From Collinsella sp. AF02-46-1 (lineage in GTDB: Bacteria; Actinomycetota; Coriobacteriia; Coriobacteriales; Coriobacteriaceae): DNA of 64,000 nucleotides. The stretch spans positions 1 through 64,000 of the forward strand of contig NZ_QSBV01000006.1 of the NCBI RefSeq assembly GCF_003465825.1, read 5' to 3'. The notes under the pieces were generated by a model that saw nothing but the letters and a program-made list of their open reading frames with translations, had not been told where the DNA came from and ran no database searches. The position numbers and the translations under genes are program-made. Shown here piece by piece: positions 33,013 through 41,204 of the stretch. Each line of letters starts with the position of its first letter. Within the stretch, counting starts at the first letter, position 1.

Positions 33013-34389
33013 CTAGGCTCTCAACAGATAGCGCACCTCGTAGGGTGCAAGCTCAAGGGTACCCGTCAGCTCGACCGTGGGCGCATCGTCGGCAAGCAGG
33101 TCGACAAAGGACCCGTTGAGCTCGCCGGCGCCAAAGGTGTAAGGCTCGCCCACGGCGTTCACCGCCACGAGCACCGTCGCGTCATCACAGGCGCGCTCGA
33201 ACAGCAGCTGCTTGTTCTGGATCACCACGTTGCGATAGGCACCGTAGTTGAGAGCACAGGCCGCCGCGTCATCGGCCGAGCGAAGGTGCGCAAGCTGCGT
33301 GATGAACGCCGTCAGCTCGTTGGGCGCAGGCTCATCGAGCGCAGGTCGCAGCGCCCAGTCACCATCGGGGCCGCCCTTTTCGCCGGCAATCCCCCACTCG
33401 CTGCCATAGTAGACGCACGGAATGCCCGGCATGCCAAAGAGCATGCCATAGACGGGACGCAGGCACGACTTGTCGGTGAGGATGCTTGCCAGGCGCGGCA
33501 CGTCGTGGTTGTCGACAAACGACAGCAGGTGCTTGCCGCGGTAGATGCACCACGGATCGCCGCCAAACTGGCGATGCAGCGAATGCGCGATCTCGAACAT
33601 ATTGACCGAGTTAAAGCTGGAGTACAGGCCCTTGTAGCACTCGTAGTTGGTGCAGGAGTCGAGCATCTCGTCGTTGACGATCTGGTTGTAGTCACCGTGA
33701 AGCGTCTCGCCGATCAGCACAAAGTCGGGCTTGAGCTCACGGGTAAAGGCGTGCAGGCGACGCATAAAGTCGCGGTCGAGCATATAGGCAACGTCCAGGC
33801 GCAGGCCGTCGACGCCAAAGACCTCGGCCCAGCGGCGCACGGACTCGAGCAGGTAATCGACCACGGCGGGGTTTTGCAGGTTGAGCTTCACGAGCTCAAA
33901 ATGGCCTTCCCAGCCCTCGTACCAAAAGCCGTCGCCATAGCAGGAATCGCCGTCAAAGCTGATGTGGAACCAATCCTTGTACGGCGAGTCCCACTTACGC
34001 TCCTGCACATCGCGGAAGGCCCAAAAGCCACGGCCCACATGGTTGAAGACGGCATCGAGCACCACGCGGATGCCATGGGCGTGCAGCGTCTCGCATACGG
34101 CGGCAAAATCGGCATCCCCGCCCAGGCGGCGGTCGATATGGCGCAGGCTGCGCGTATCGTAGCCGTGGCTATCAGACTCGAGCGGCGGGTTAATCAGCAC
34201 AGCGCCAATACCGAGTTTTTGCAGGTAGTCGGCCCATTGGGCGATCTTCATGATGGGCGCATCGGGGTTGGGCGCAGCGTTGGCAGCCTGGGCGAGCTCA
34301 TCCTCGGCAACGGGCGCGGCGTTTTCGCGCGGAGCTCCGCAAAAGCCCAGCGGATAGATCTGATAGAACGTCGTCTCGTATGCCCACAT
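33013..34389 (-). CDS. Glycoside hydrolase family 13 protein, alpha-amylase/cyclomaltodextrinase type
   Basis: A 458-residue TIM-barrel glycosidase acting on alpha-glucans or maltodextrins. Conserved regions are DAVFNHVG (about 112), GLRLDVAYML with the nucleophile Asp near 198, GETLHG with the acid/base Glu near 228, and FVDNHD with the transition-state Asp near 292. There is no signal peptide, so it works on imported oligosaccharides. It is smaller than neopullulanases (about 580 residues) because it lacks the N-terminal domain. Confidence 0.92.
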   Translation of the reverse strand: MWAYETTFYQIYPLGFCGAPRENAAPVAEDELAQAANAAPNPDAPIMKIAQWADYLQKLGIGAVLINPPLESDSHGYDTRSLRHIDRRLGGDADFAAVCETLHAHGIRVVLDAVFNHVGRGFWAFRDVQERKWDSPYKDWFHISFDGDSCYGDGFWYEGWEGHFELVKLNLQNPAVVDYLLESVRRWAEVFGVDGLRLDVAYMLDRDFMRRLHAFTRELKPDFVLIGETLHGDYNQIVNDEMLDSCTNYECYKGLYSSFNSVNMFEIAHSLHRQFGGDPWCIYRGKHLLSFVDNHDVPRLASILTDKSCLRPVYGMLFGMPGIPCVYYGSEWGIAGEKGGPDGDWALRPALDEPAPNELTAFITQLAHLRSADDAAACALNYGAYRNVVIQNKQLLFERACDDATVLVAVNAVGEPYTFGAGELNGSFVDLLADDAPTVELTGTLELAPYEVRYLLRA

Positions 34390-34489
34390 AGCAACCTCCC
34401 GGCAAGCTCAACACAACGACATCCATTGTATGCCCAGCAGGGTAGCTATTTTGGGACGGGGCTCTTTTAGCTACCCCAGCCCCTTTCTA

Positions 34490-34556
34490 AGTTGCGGTGA
34501 AATACGGACTGTTTGCCGGGTTTATTGGGCTCAGCAGTCCGTATTTCACCGCAACT
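34490..34556. repeat. GTTGCGGTG-type long hairpin (C1)
   Basis: AGTTGCGGTGAAATACGGAC plus TG at 34490-34511 is perfectly complementary to 34535-34556 (22 bp) with a 23-nt loop. It is immediately downstream of the MFS gene. A second element with the same outer arm but a different inner arm is at 44248-44312. Confidence 0.85.
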
Positions 34557-34571
34557 GATGAGGAGACGTGA

Positions 34572-35768
34572 TTAGGCGACAGGCTTTGCGCGGTGTATGG
34601 CCGGGAATAGCACCGTGATAGCGAGAATGACACCCACGACGGCAATCGCCCCGCCCGCACAACCGATCCAGGCGATGCCGGGACCCGACACCACGGCGCC
34701 GCCGACCGCGGTGCCCGTGCCGATACCGAGGTTAAACAGGCCCGAGAAGATCGACATGGCGACGGCCGACGAGTCTGCCGGCGTGTACTTGATGAGCTCG
34801 GCCTGGAACGCCACGTTAAAGGCCGTGGAGCAGCAGCCCCATAGCGCGCAGACGGCAAGCACTGCTACGAGCGACGATGCGACCGGACCCATAAGCAGCA
34901 GAGCCACCGGCACGCCGGAGAGCGTGATAGCCAAGAACGGGAAGCGATGCCCATCGAACAGGCGGCCAAACAGCCAGCTTCCGAGCAGACCAGAACAGCC
35001 AAACGCCGTCAGCGTCATGGTGATGGCACCCGCATCGACGTGCGCGACCTGCGCCAGGAAGGGCTCGATATAGCTGTAGCTTGCGTAATAGCCGGTCGCC
35101 ATAAAGACCGTGACCGCGTAGAGCGCGATCAGGAACGGGTTCTTGAGCAGCTCGGGCAGCTGCTTAACGGTAAAGCGCTCACCCGCCGGCATGGCCGGGA
35201 ACACCGCTGCCTGGTACACCACCGCGGCGGCAGAGAAGACCCCGACCACGGCAAACGTCATGCGCCAGCCCACGGCCAGGCCGATGGCACGACCGAGGGG
35301 CAGGCCGAAAATCTGCGCGATAGACGAGCCCGTGGCGATCATGCTGATGGCGAGCGCCCCGTGGCGGGCGTCAACCAGGCGCGAGGCCATAATCGAGGCG
35401 ACCGACCAGAACACGGCATGTGCGCAAGCGACCACCAGGCGCGCACAGACCAGGATGGGATATGTCGGTGCCACAGCGGACAGGAACTGACCCAGAGAAA
35501 ACACGGCGAGCACGCCGAGCAGCATCCACTTGAACTCAAAGCGCGAGGCAAACACCATGAGTGGCAGCGACAGCAGCATGACGCCCCAAGCATAGACCGA
35601 GATCATGATGCCTGCCTGGGCCTCGGTGAGCGAGAACGATGCGGCGATATCAGTCAGAAGGCCGATGGGCATAAACTCCGACGTGTTGAACACGAACGCG
35701 CAGCAGGCGAGCCCGATAAGCGGGAGCCACTGACTGAGTGCGATACCACCTTGCTTTGTTTGAGCCAT
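34572..35768 (-). CDS. MFS transporter, sugar/drug efflux type
   Basis: A 398-residue 12-helix major facilitator of the DHA1 family, like SotB/YdeA and AraJ exporters (N-terminal FNTSEFMPIGLLTDIAASFSLTEAQAGIMISVYAW). It probably exports sugars or small toxic compounds by proton antiport. The hydrophobic pattern is complete, with a break after helix 6 near residue 195. It is a single gene with a long hairpin after its stop. The substrate is unknown. Confidence 0.9.
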   Translation of the reverse strand: MAQTKQGGIALSQWLPLIGLACCAFVFNTSEFMPIGLLTDIAASFSLTEAQAGIMISVYAWGVMLLSLPLMVFASRFEFKWMLLGVLAVFSLGQFLSAVAPTYPILVCARLVVACAHAVFWSVASIMASRLVDARHGALAISMIATGSSIAQIFGLPLGRAIGLAVGWRMTFAVVGVFSAAAVVYQAAVFPAMPAGERFTVKQLPELLKNPFLIALYAVTVFMATGYYASYSYIEPFLAQVAHVDAGAITMTLTAFGCSGLLGSWLFGRLFDGHRFPFLAITLSGVPVALLLMGPVASSLVAVLAVCALWGCCSTAFNVAFQAELIKYTPADSSAVAMSIFSGLFNLGIGTGTAVGGAVVSGPGIAWIGCAGGAIAVVGVILAITVLFPAIHRAKPVA

Positions 35769-35943
35769 ATAGGAAAACCTCTCCGATCATCTAGAGCGGT
35801 GGGCGATTATAGCAATGAGAAGTCTATAAAATGAGCAACAAAAGAATTCTTGGAAAACGATCGTTAACAGATGGCGCGCCAATTCTGCTTAGAAAGCAAG
35901 GTACGCAGAAACTCAATGTCGAAAACGCGGCTTCATCTTCGGG

Positions 35944-36771
35944 CTATCGCGCCTGCTCGGATACGCACAAGGACACCCCCATGAGCACGTCAATTTCGAG
36001 CCAACTCGCAACCGCACAATGAACTAGCAAAAGCAGCATATAAGCAAACGCCCCATAATAAAGTCCCTCATGTACAAGCGCCGTCACTGAAAGTGCCGAC
36101 GGCAGCGCCGCACTCGAAACTACCCATCCAACAAGAACCTGGATAGCGCAACTTGCAACCAGGTTCCATGCCACCAGCAGCGTTGCGGGACGCGCGATTT
36201 CCCTGCAGGAGGAACGAAGCACCGTGACCGAACGCATGATGTAGCGTGGTGCAAACCGAATGCCTCGTAGTCCCCTCTGCTCCACGTCCGCATCTTCAAT
36301 TAACACGAATACGAACGACGCGGAAAGAAGCGTCACGATTACTGCCACCACAAGCGAGCACAACACCCCGAGCTGGCTGCTCGCAAGCGAGGCAAAGACT
36401 ACAATTGCCGATAAAATCAAGTGAACCAAATAAATTAGCAGCGCCCCAGAAATCTGGAGGGGAACCGTCGAGGCCAAGAGATAAACCGGAGGGGTTCGAG
36501 CAGGTTGCACCGTCTCTTTGGACCGGTCGACGGCAAATAATGAAAAAGCCACATTCGATAGAAGCAGGTTTAAAAAGGCCGCGACCACAGTGCAAATAAG
36601 CGTAATGGACGGATTGATATAGGCGAGCTCAGTTGCAACGTTTGATACACCAATTTGAAGCGCGCTCATAACAAACAAGGGGATATATAACGCCATCGTG
36701 CAGCCACTCCGGCATCCCTTCGCCCGATCGCCCGATTCCAGAAAGACATTGAAGTTCTCTCGCAAGTTCAC
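35944..36771 (-). CDS. Unknown polytopic membrane protein
   Basis: Up to 275 residues with about six hydrophobic segments and no domain I recognise. The GTG start at 36771 lacks a clear ribosome site; an ATG at 36696 (before ALYIPLFVMS) has GGAG about ten bases upstream and would give 250 residues. Base composition looks more AT-rich than the neighbours, as is the upstream spacer 35769-35943, a possible sign of recent gain. It lies between the MFS gene and the GH4 gene without obvious partners. Confidence 0.6.
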   Translation of the reverse strand: MNLRENFNVFLESGDRAKGCRSGCTMALYIPLFVMSALQIGVSNVATELAYINPSITLICTVVAAFLNLLLSNVAFSLFAVDRSKETVQPARTPPVYLLASTVPLQISGALLIYLVHLILSAIVVFASLASSQLGVLCSLVVAVIVTLLSASFVFVLIEDADVEQRGLRGIRFAPRYIMRSVTVLRSSCREIARPATLLVAWNLVASCAIQVLVGWVVSSAALPSALSVTALVHEGLYYGAFAYMLLLLVHCAVASWLEIDVLMGVSLCVSEQAR

Positions 36772-36861
36772 TCTATACCCGTTTTCTTACTAGGCAGGGC
36801 GAACGAGCGCCAATATAAACGCCGGTCCGCCCATCCATGATTTCTAGTTTTAACGTCCAGA

Positions 36862-38235
36862 CTAGTCTGTCCAGCCGTCGATGTAGTCGCGGTTAAGCTC
36901 AAAGTACTGCGCGGCGATGTCTTTCGCCAAGGAGTACGAATTAACGAGCGGGTGCATCGCGAGGCTCTCGACAATGTCGCGCTTCGATCGGTTAACGATG
37001 CCACGCGCCACGGTGCGCTCGTAGTACTTGACGCGACGAATCAATTCGAGGTTTCCCGCGGGCACAGAATCGGCTTCGACGCGATGCGGTACACAGCCAT
37101 CGGTGGAGATATCGCACGTTGACTCGATGACATCTGTATCGAGAAGGCCGGGGATGGCGCCATTGTTGGGGGTGCACAGGATCATCTGCTGCGTCTTGCC
37201 AGAGCGAGCAATATCCATGAAACGGAGCGCAACACCTGCGTATCCGCCAGCATCTTTGCCGTACACGTCAAACGTCCACGGCTTGTCGCGGTGAATACCT
37301 GTCTCGGCCGCCATGTAGTTGTTTTCGCGCATTCCATACCACTTCTCAAAGCACGCGAGGCCCTTTTCGAAGTCGTTCTCAATATCGATAGATGCAAGCT
37401 CGCTCGTCATTTCTCGATTAATTTCTTCGATTAGTTCGCCGCGCGTCTGGGGCGAAGAGAGAACGTTGGCAACGGCGCGCTCGCGATAGTAGAAATAGTA
37501 TAGGTACTCATTTGGCACGCATCCGCGATTTAGAACGAGATCCTTCTCGAAGAACCTAAGATCCGTATGAGCATATGCCCCGTCGTCGTGGATCAAGTCG
37601 GGCATGATGTCCTCGCCGTCAACCGTCACATTGCGGAAGAACGAGAGGTGGTTGAGTCCATAGCACTCGCCCTGAACCGATGCGGGATCAACGCCTTTAT
37701 ACTCGGCAAACTGATGCAACATGCCCGAGGGGGCATCGCAAATGCCATAAGTAAAATCGTAGCCCATATCGCGTAAGGCCTGAGATACGACGCCAGCGGG
37801 ATTAGTAAAGTTAAACACCTTGACGCCCGGCTTTGCGTACTTCTTGATTAACTCGCAATACGAAGCAAGCGCAGGGACGGAGCGCATGGCAAAAGACACG
37901 CCGGCTGCGCCAGTCGTCTCTTGGCCAAGAACCCCATGTGAGAGAGCAATGCGCTCATCGCGAACGCGCATATGGTCCCCACCGACGCGAATCGTCGTGA
38001 TCACGTAATCGGCGTCCTTAACGGCCTCGACTGCATCGCCCGTCAATGAAAAATTAAGCGTGGGGCAAAGCATGCCCGAGACATGGGCGGCAAGGCCACC
38101 GTAGATGCGCAGCTTCTCGGGATCATTGTCCATAAACACAAGTTCATCGATTCCAAGCGATGACGCCTGCTGGGCTATGCTCTTTGCCAAAAACATGGAG
38201 CGGACGCCACCGCCGCCTATGACCGTAAGTTTCAT
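36862..38235 (-). CDS. 6-phospho-beta-glucosidase, glycoside hydrolase family 4
   Basis: A 457-residue NAD- and metal-dependent GH4 enzyme hydrolysing phosphorylated disaccharides imported by the PTS. The N-terminal VIGGGGVRS binds NAD. Metal ligands are Cys166 (GICDAPSG) and His196 (GLNHLSFF). CDxP rather than CNxP favours beta- over alpha-glucosides. The start at MKLTVIGGGG is the usual one; a longer reading extends into the spacer. It is divergent from the RpiR regulator and near the EIICB gene, forming one uptake and hydrolysis module. Confidence 0.93.
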   Translation of the reverse strand: MKLTVIGGGGVRSMFLAKSIAQQASSLGIDELVFMDNDPEKLRIYGGLAAHVSGMLCPTLNFSLTGDAVEAVKDADYVITTIRVGGDHMRVRDERIALSHGVLGQETTGAAGVSFAMRSVPALASYCELIKKYAKPGVKVFNFTNPAGVVSQALRDMGYDFTYGICDAPSGMLHQFAEYKGVDPASVQGECYGLNHLSFFRNVTVDGEDIMPDLIHDDGAYAHTDLRFFEKDLVLNRGCVPNEYLYYFYYRERAVANVLSSPQTRGELIEEINREMTSELASIDIENDFEKGLACFEKWYGMRENNYMAAETGIHRDKPWTFDVYGKDAGGYAGVALRFMDIARSGKTQQMILCTPNNGAIPGLLDTDVIESTCDISTDGCVPHRVEADSVPAGNLELIRRVKYYERTVARGIVNRSKRDIVESLAMHPLVNSYSLAKDIAAQYFELNRDYIDGWTD

Positions 38236-38284
38236 ATCGAAACCCCCAATTAGCACATTCAATATTGCATGGTTCGCCTGTGTA

Positions 38285-38299
38285 TGGATATTGTATCCA
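38285..38299. promoter_or_regulatory. Candidate operator between GH4 and RpiR genes
   Basis: TGGATATTGTATCCA is a perfect 6-bp inverted repeat with a 3-bp spacer in the divergent spacer. It is a plausible binding site for the RpiR regulator encoded next to it. Confidence 0.45.
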
Positions 38300-38307
38300 G
38301 CATGGAG

Positions 38308-38382
38308 GGCCGCTTCCCGCCCCGGCTGCAAGGCGGGAAAGGAATTCCCCAAGGAGTTATTATTTACGCAACGGAAGCGGCC
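38308..38382. repeat. Nested inverted repeats in the RpiR leader
   Basis: GGCCGCTTCC (38308-38317) pairs with GGAAGCGGCC (38373-38382). Inside it TTCCCGCC pairs with GGCGGGAA near 38314-38339. The fold lies just upstream of the RpiR start and could affect its expression. Confidence 0.5.
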
Positions 38383-38410
38383 ACACACGTCCGGCGGGAA
38401 GGGAGCACCG

Positions 38411-39163
38411 ATGGTTGATAAAAAGCAGATTTCCAAGCTCTACTCAGCCGCAAAGCTATCCGAAACCGAGCAAAGCGTACTCGAATACCTGCTCAACAAT
38501 ATCGACACCCTCGATGATATTGGCATAAAACCCGTCGCCATGGCATGCTTTACCAGCATGACGACAGTCATCAGGCTTTCGAAAAAGCTCGGCTACCGTG
38601 GCTACCGCGAAATGATGTACGATCTCAAGCACCTTCAGCATGTCTCCCGCGAAATGAATCAATCACTCAAAGACAGTAGCGTCCACTTCGTATGCCACAC
38701 CGGAGATGTAGACGTATTCATCGCCGCACTGCATCGCAACAGAATGATCGGAGTAAACGGAGAGGGCTTCTCACGCATCGTTGCGCAGTACATGGCGACC
38801 AAGCTCGTTGGACTTGGCTTTTTGGCCGTCATACAGGACTTCCTAGAAACCGATCAGTTTGTCGAATCCAACCGAAATACGCTCAGCTGCATGATGCTCA
38901 TATCCAAATCGGGCCAGACAGAAGCCATCCTGGAAACCGCAAGGGCATGCCACGACGCGGGCATTACGACCCTCGCGTTTACCGGCAACGAAGACAGCGA
39001 GCTCGCCAAGACGGCAGACGCGATCTTTACGATACATGACGATCACCCAATGGATCTTAAGAACGTTAAGCCTAACTGCTTTACCGGAAGTTGTATTCTC
39101 GCATTCGAAGAACTATTGAGTATCTGCCTTGACAATCTAAAACAAGAAGGCTTGGCTCCCTAA
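38411..39163 (+). CDS. MurR/RpiR family transcriptional regulator
   Basis: A 250-residue regulator with an N-terminal RpiR helix-turn-helix domain (about 1-75; CFTSMTTVIRLSKKLGYRGYRE is the recognition part) and a C-terminal SIS sugar-phosphate-binding domain (about 100-235; ISKSGQTEAILETARACHDAG). It likely senses the phosphorylated sugar made by the PTS permease and controls the GH4 and EIICB genes. ATG at 38411 follows GGGAAGGGAGC. Confidence 0.92.
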   Translation: MVDKKQISKLYSAAKLSETEQSVLEYLLNNIDTLDDIGIKPVAMACFTSMTTVIRLSKKLGYRGYREMMYDLKHLQHVSREMNQSLKDSSVHFVCHTGDVDVFIAALHRNRMIGVNGEGFSRIVAQYMATKLVGLGFLAVIQDFLETDQFVESNRNTLSCMMLISKSGQTEAILETARACHDAGITTLAFTGNEDSELAKTADAIFTIHDDHPMDLKNVKPNCFTGSCILAFEELLSICLDNLKQEGLAP

Positions 39164-39186
39164 ATCATGCGATAGGAAGCCAAGCC
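39149..39186. terminator. Bidirectional terminator between RpiR and EIICB genes
   Basis: GGCTTGGCT and AGCCAAGCC arms form a hairpin overlapping the end of the RpiR gene. The two flanking genes converge here. Confidence 0.7.
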
Positions 39187-39225
39187 CTGGAATTGCGCTA
39201 TGCAATTGAAAGCCACTTGCGCGTT

Positions 39226-40890
39226 TTACTCGTCACCGAGAACTTCGTGCACCTCAGAAGCGACTTCGCCGACACGAGGACCGTAAATGACCTGGATTGC
39301 CTTGTCGCTCAGGCGGATAACGCCCATAGCTTCAAGATTCTTGGTGAACACCTCGTCGTCTGCAACCTTAGAACCATCCTTGACAATCACGCGAAGACGT
39401 GAGATGCAGTTGTCAAGATCATCAATGTTGTCGGCTCCACCAAGCGCTTCGACAATGCCAACAGCAAGCGCGCTGTCCTTGGTCGCACGGCCCTGGACTG
39501 CCTTCTCGGGAGTGCTATCAGACTCGCCCTTTGCCTCAGCGGCCTTTGCCTCGAACTCGGCTCTGCTGTTGATCAACTCAATATCGTCACCATCGTCTCG
39601 ACCGGGCGTCTTGATATCGAACTTAGTAATAAAGAACCGGAAGAGGAAGAAAGCTGCCAGGAAAAAGGCGGGGAGCAGAATAAGGTACGGAAGCAGATTA
39701 AGCTTCTCGGGGCGGAATAAGAATGGGATCAGGTCCTTGATATTTCCCTGGTACACCGAAACGCCCATTGCCTCCGAGAGAACTTCACCCAGTCCGGAAA
39801 GCGGAGCGTAAACGCCAAAGTAGAGCCAGGGGGCGGCAAACAGGAACGTAAAGAGAATAGGCTCCGTAACGCCAAAGAAAACAGTCGAAATCACTGTGGG
39901 GATTAAAAGACCAGCAACCTTCTTGCGGTTCTGGGGCTTGGCACAAGACCACATAGCAAGGGCGATGCCCGGGAACAACGCGTAATCGTTAATGCCATAG
40001 CCAGCCATGAAGGCCCTAACCAAGAGCTTGTCGCTACTGGGAGAAGCGAGCTGTGCAAGCTGAATAGCGCTATTGCCCACCACGCGCGTTCCGTCGACGA
40101 CCATGGAGCCGCCAAGCTCAGTCCAATACATGGGCGTCTCGAGCAGCGGATGCAAGCCAAACGGCACAAGGCTCTCGAGCACCCAGCGATAGACAAACGT
40201 ACCGACCAGACCGGAGCCTTTCACGAACGTCGCAATACCCGAGAAGCATCCACCGATGACGGGCCAAACGAAGTACATGATGCCGCCCAGGACGCCACCG
40301 GCGACCAGCGATACAATGGGAACCGTTCGACTGCCCGCAAAAAACGCCAGCGCCGTTGGAAGCTTGGTCTTGTAAAAACGGCCGGTGATCCAGGCGACCA
40401 GGCAGCCCACGATAATGCCGCCAAAGACACCAGAGCTGTAGCCAAAAAAGCCGAGCGAGGTAGTGTAGAGTGCGGACTGCTCACTCGCCTGAATGGACGT
40501 AAGGCCGACCTTCTGAAGAGCTTCCACCGTTGTATTGTCGGCAGCCAAGCCAGCTGCTCCAAGCAGAATCTCAACCGTCTTGAGCATGGTGAGATAGCAG
40601 ACAAGGGCAGAAAAGGCAGCCCAGCCCTTCTCTTTGCGAGACAAGGAGAAGGCGCAGCCGACGGCAAACAAAACACCGAGGTTTCCAATGATTACCTCGC
40701 CGAGACCCTTAAATACCGAGAAGAACGTAAAGAGCGGCGAAGCGGCATACCAGTCCCAATTAACGCCAAGGGACACAAGGGTCAGTTCGGTCGTAAAAAC
40801 GCTACCGATACCCAAAAAGAGACCGGAAATGGCAATGAGCGTAATCGGAACGAGCATTGCCTTTCCGAACGATTGGAATTTTTCTTTCAT
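39226..40890 (-). CDS. PTS transporter subunit EIICB, glucose/alpha-glucoside family
   Basis: A 554-residue fusion: EIIC permease (about 1-405, ten or so helices, with GVTEPILFTFLF as the substrate loop), a charged linker (about 415-465) and an EIIB domain whose phosphorylated Cys is in LDNCISRLR near 493. It imports and phosphorylates a sugar, probably the substrate of the GH4 enzyme. No EIIA domain is attached; the EIIA-Glc protein at 48986-49549 could serve it. ATG at 40890 follows GAGGAGGG. Confidence 0.92.
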   Translation of the reverse strand: MKEKFQSFGKAMLVPITLIAISGLFLGIGSVFTTELTLVSLGVNWDWYAASPLFTFFSVFKGLGEVIIGNLGVLFAVGCAFSLSRKEKGWAAFSALVCYLTMLKTVEILLGAAGLAADNTTVEALQKVGLTSIQASEQSALYTTSLGFFGYSSGVFGGIIVGCLVAWITGRFYKTKLPTALAFFAGSRTVPIVSLVAGGVLGGIMYFVWPVIGGCFSGIATFVKGSGLVGTFVYRWVLESLVPFGLHPLLETPMYWTELGGSMVVDGTRVVGNSAIQLAQLASPSSDKLLVRAFMAGYGINDYALFPGIALAMWSCAKPQNRKKVAGLLIPTVISTVFFGVTEPILFTFLFAAPWLYFGVYAPLSGLGEVLSEAMGVSVYQGNIKDLIPFLFRPEKLNLLPYLILLPAFFLAAFFLFRFFITKFDIKTPGRDDGDDIELINSRAEFEAKAAEAKGESDSTPEKAVQGRATKDSALAVGIVEALGGADNIDDLDNCISRLRVIVKDGSKVADDEVFTKNLEAMGVIRLSDKAIQVIYGPRVGEVASEVHEVLGDE

Positions 40891-41204
40891 CAATTCCCTC
40901 CTCAATGAGCCTCTACAAACGACTATTGCACCCCACGTCCCCACACAGGCGAAACGGAAGACATGTTCGGCAATAGACACAAAGTGATTGTAGAAAGGGG
41001 CACACAAAATGCGCATCGGCATCGCGTAATGCGGTTAAATCGACCGACGATTGCAAGTATTTACGAATCCGTAAACGGCAGCAAATAGGCAGCGAACGGC
41101 AACCTGCAGCGTAGGACAGTCCCCGCAGGCCGACAATTACCGGTATTTTGGCTCATATTTATTGAATTGTTGCTCGCCCAAAAGCGCGGAGCATCAACGC
41201 GCCC
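40891..41204. other. Spacer upstream of the EIICB gene
   Basis: No gene is seen. A perfect 6-bp inverted repeat TTTACG/CGTAAA (41060-41075) is the only clear motif, a possible regulator site about 170 bp before the EIICB start. The stretch is more AT-rich toward 41160, after the feoAB stop. Confidence 0.4.
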
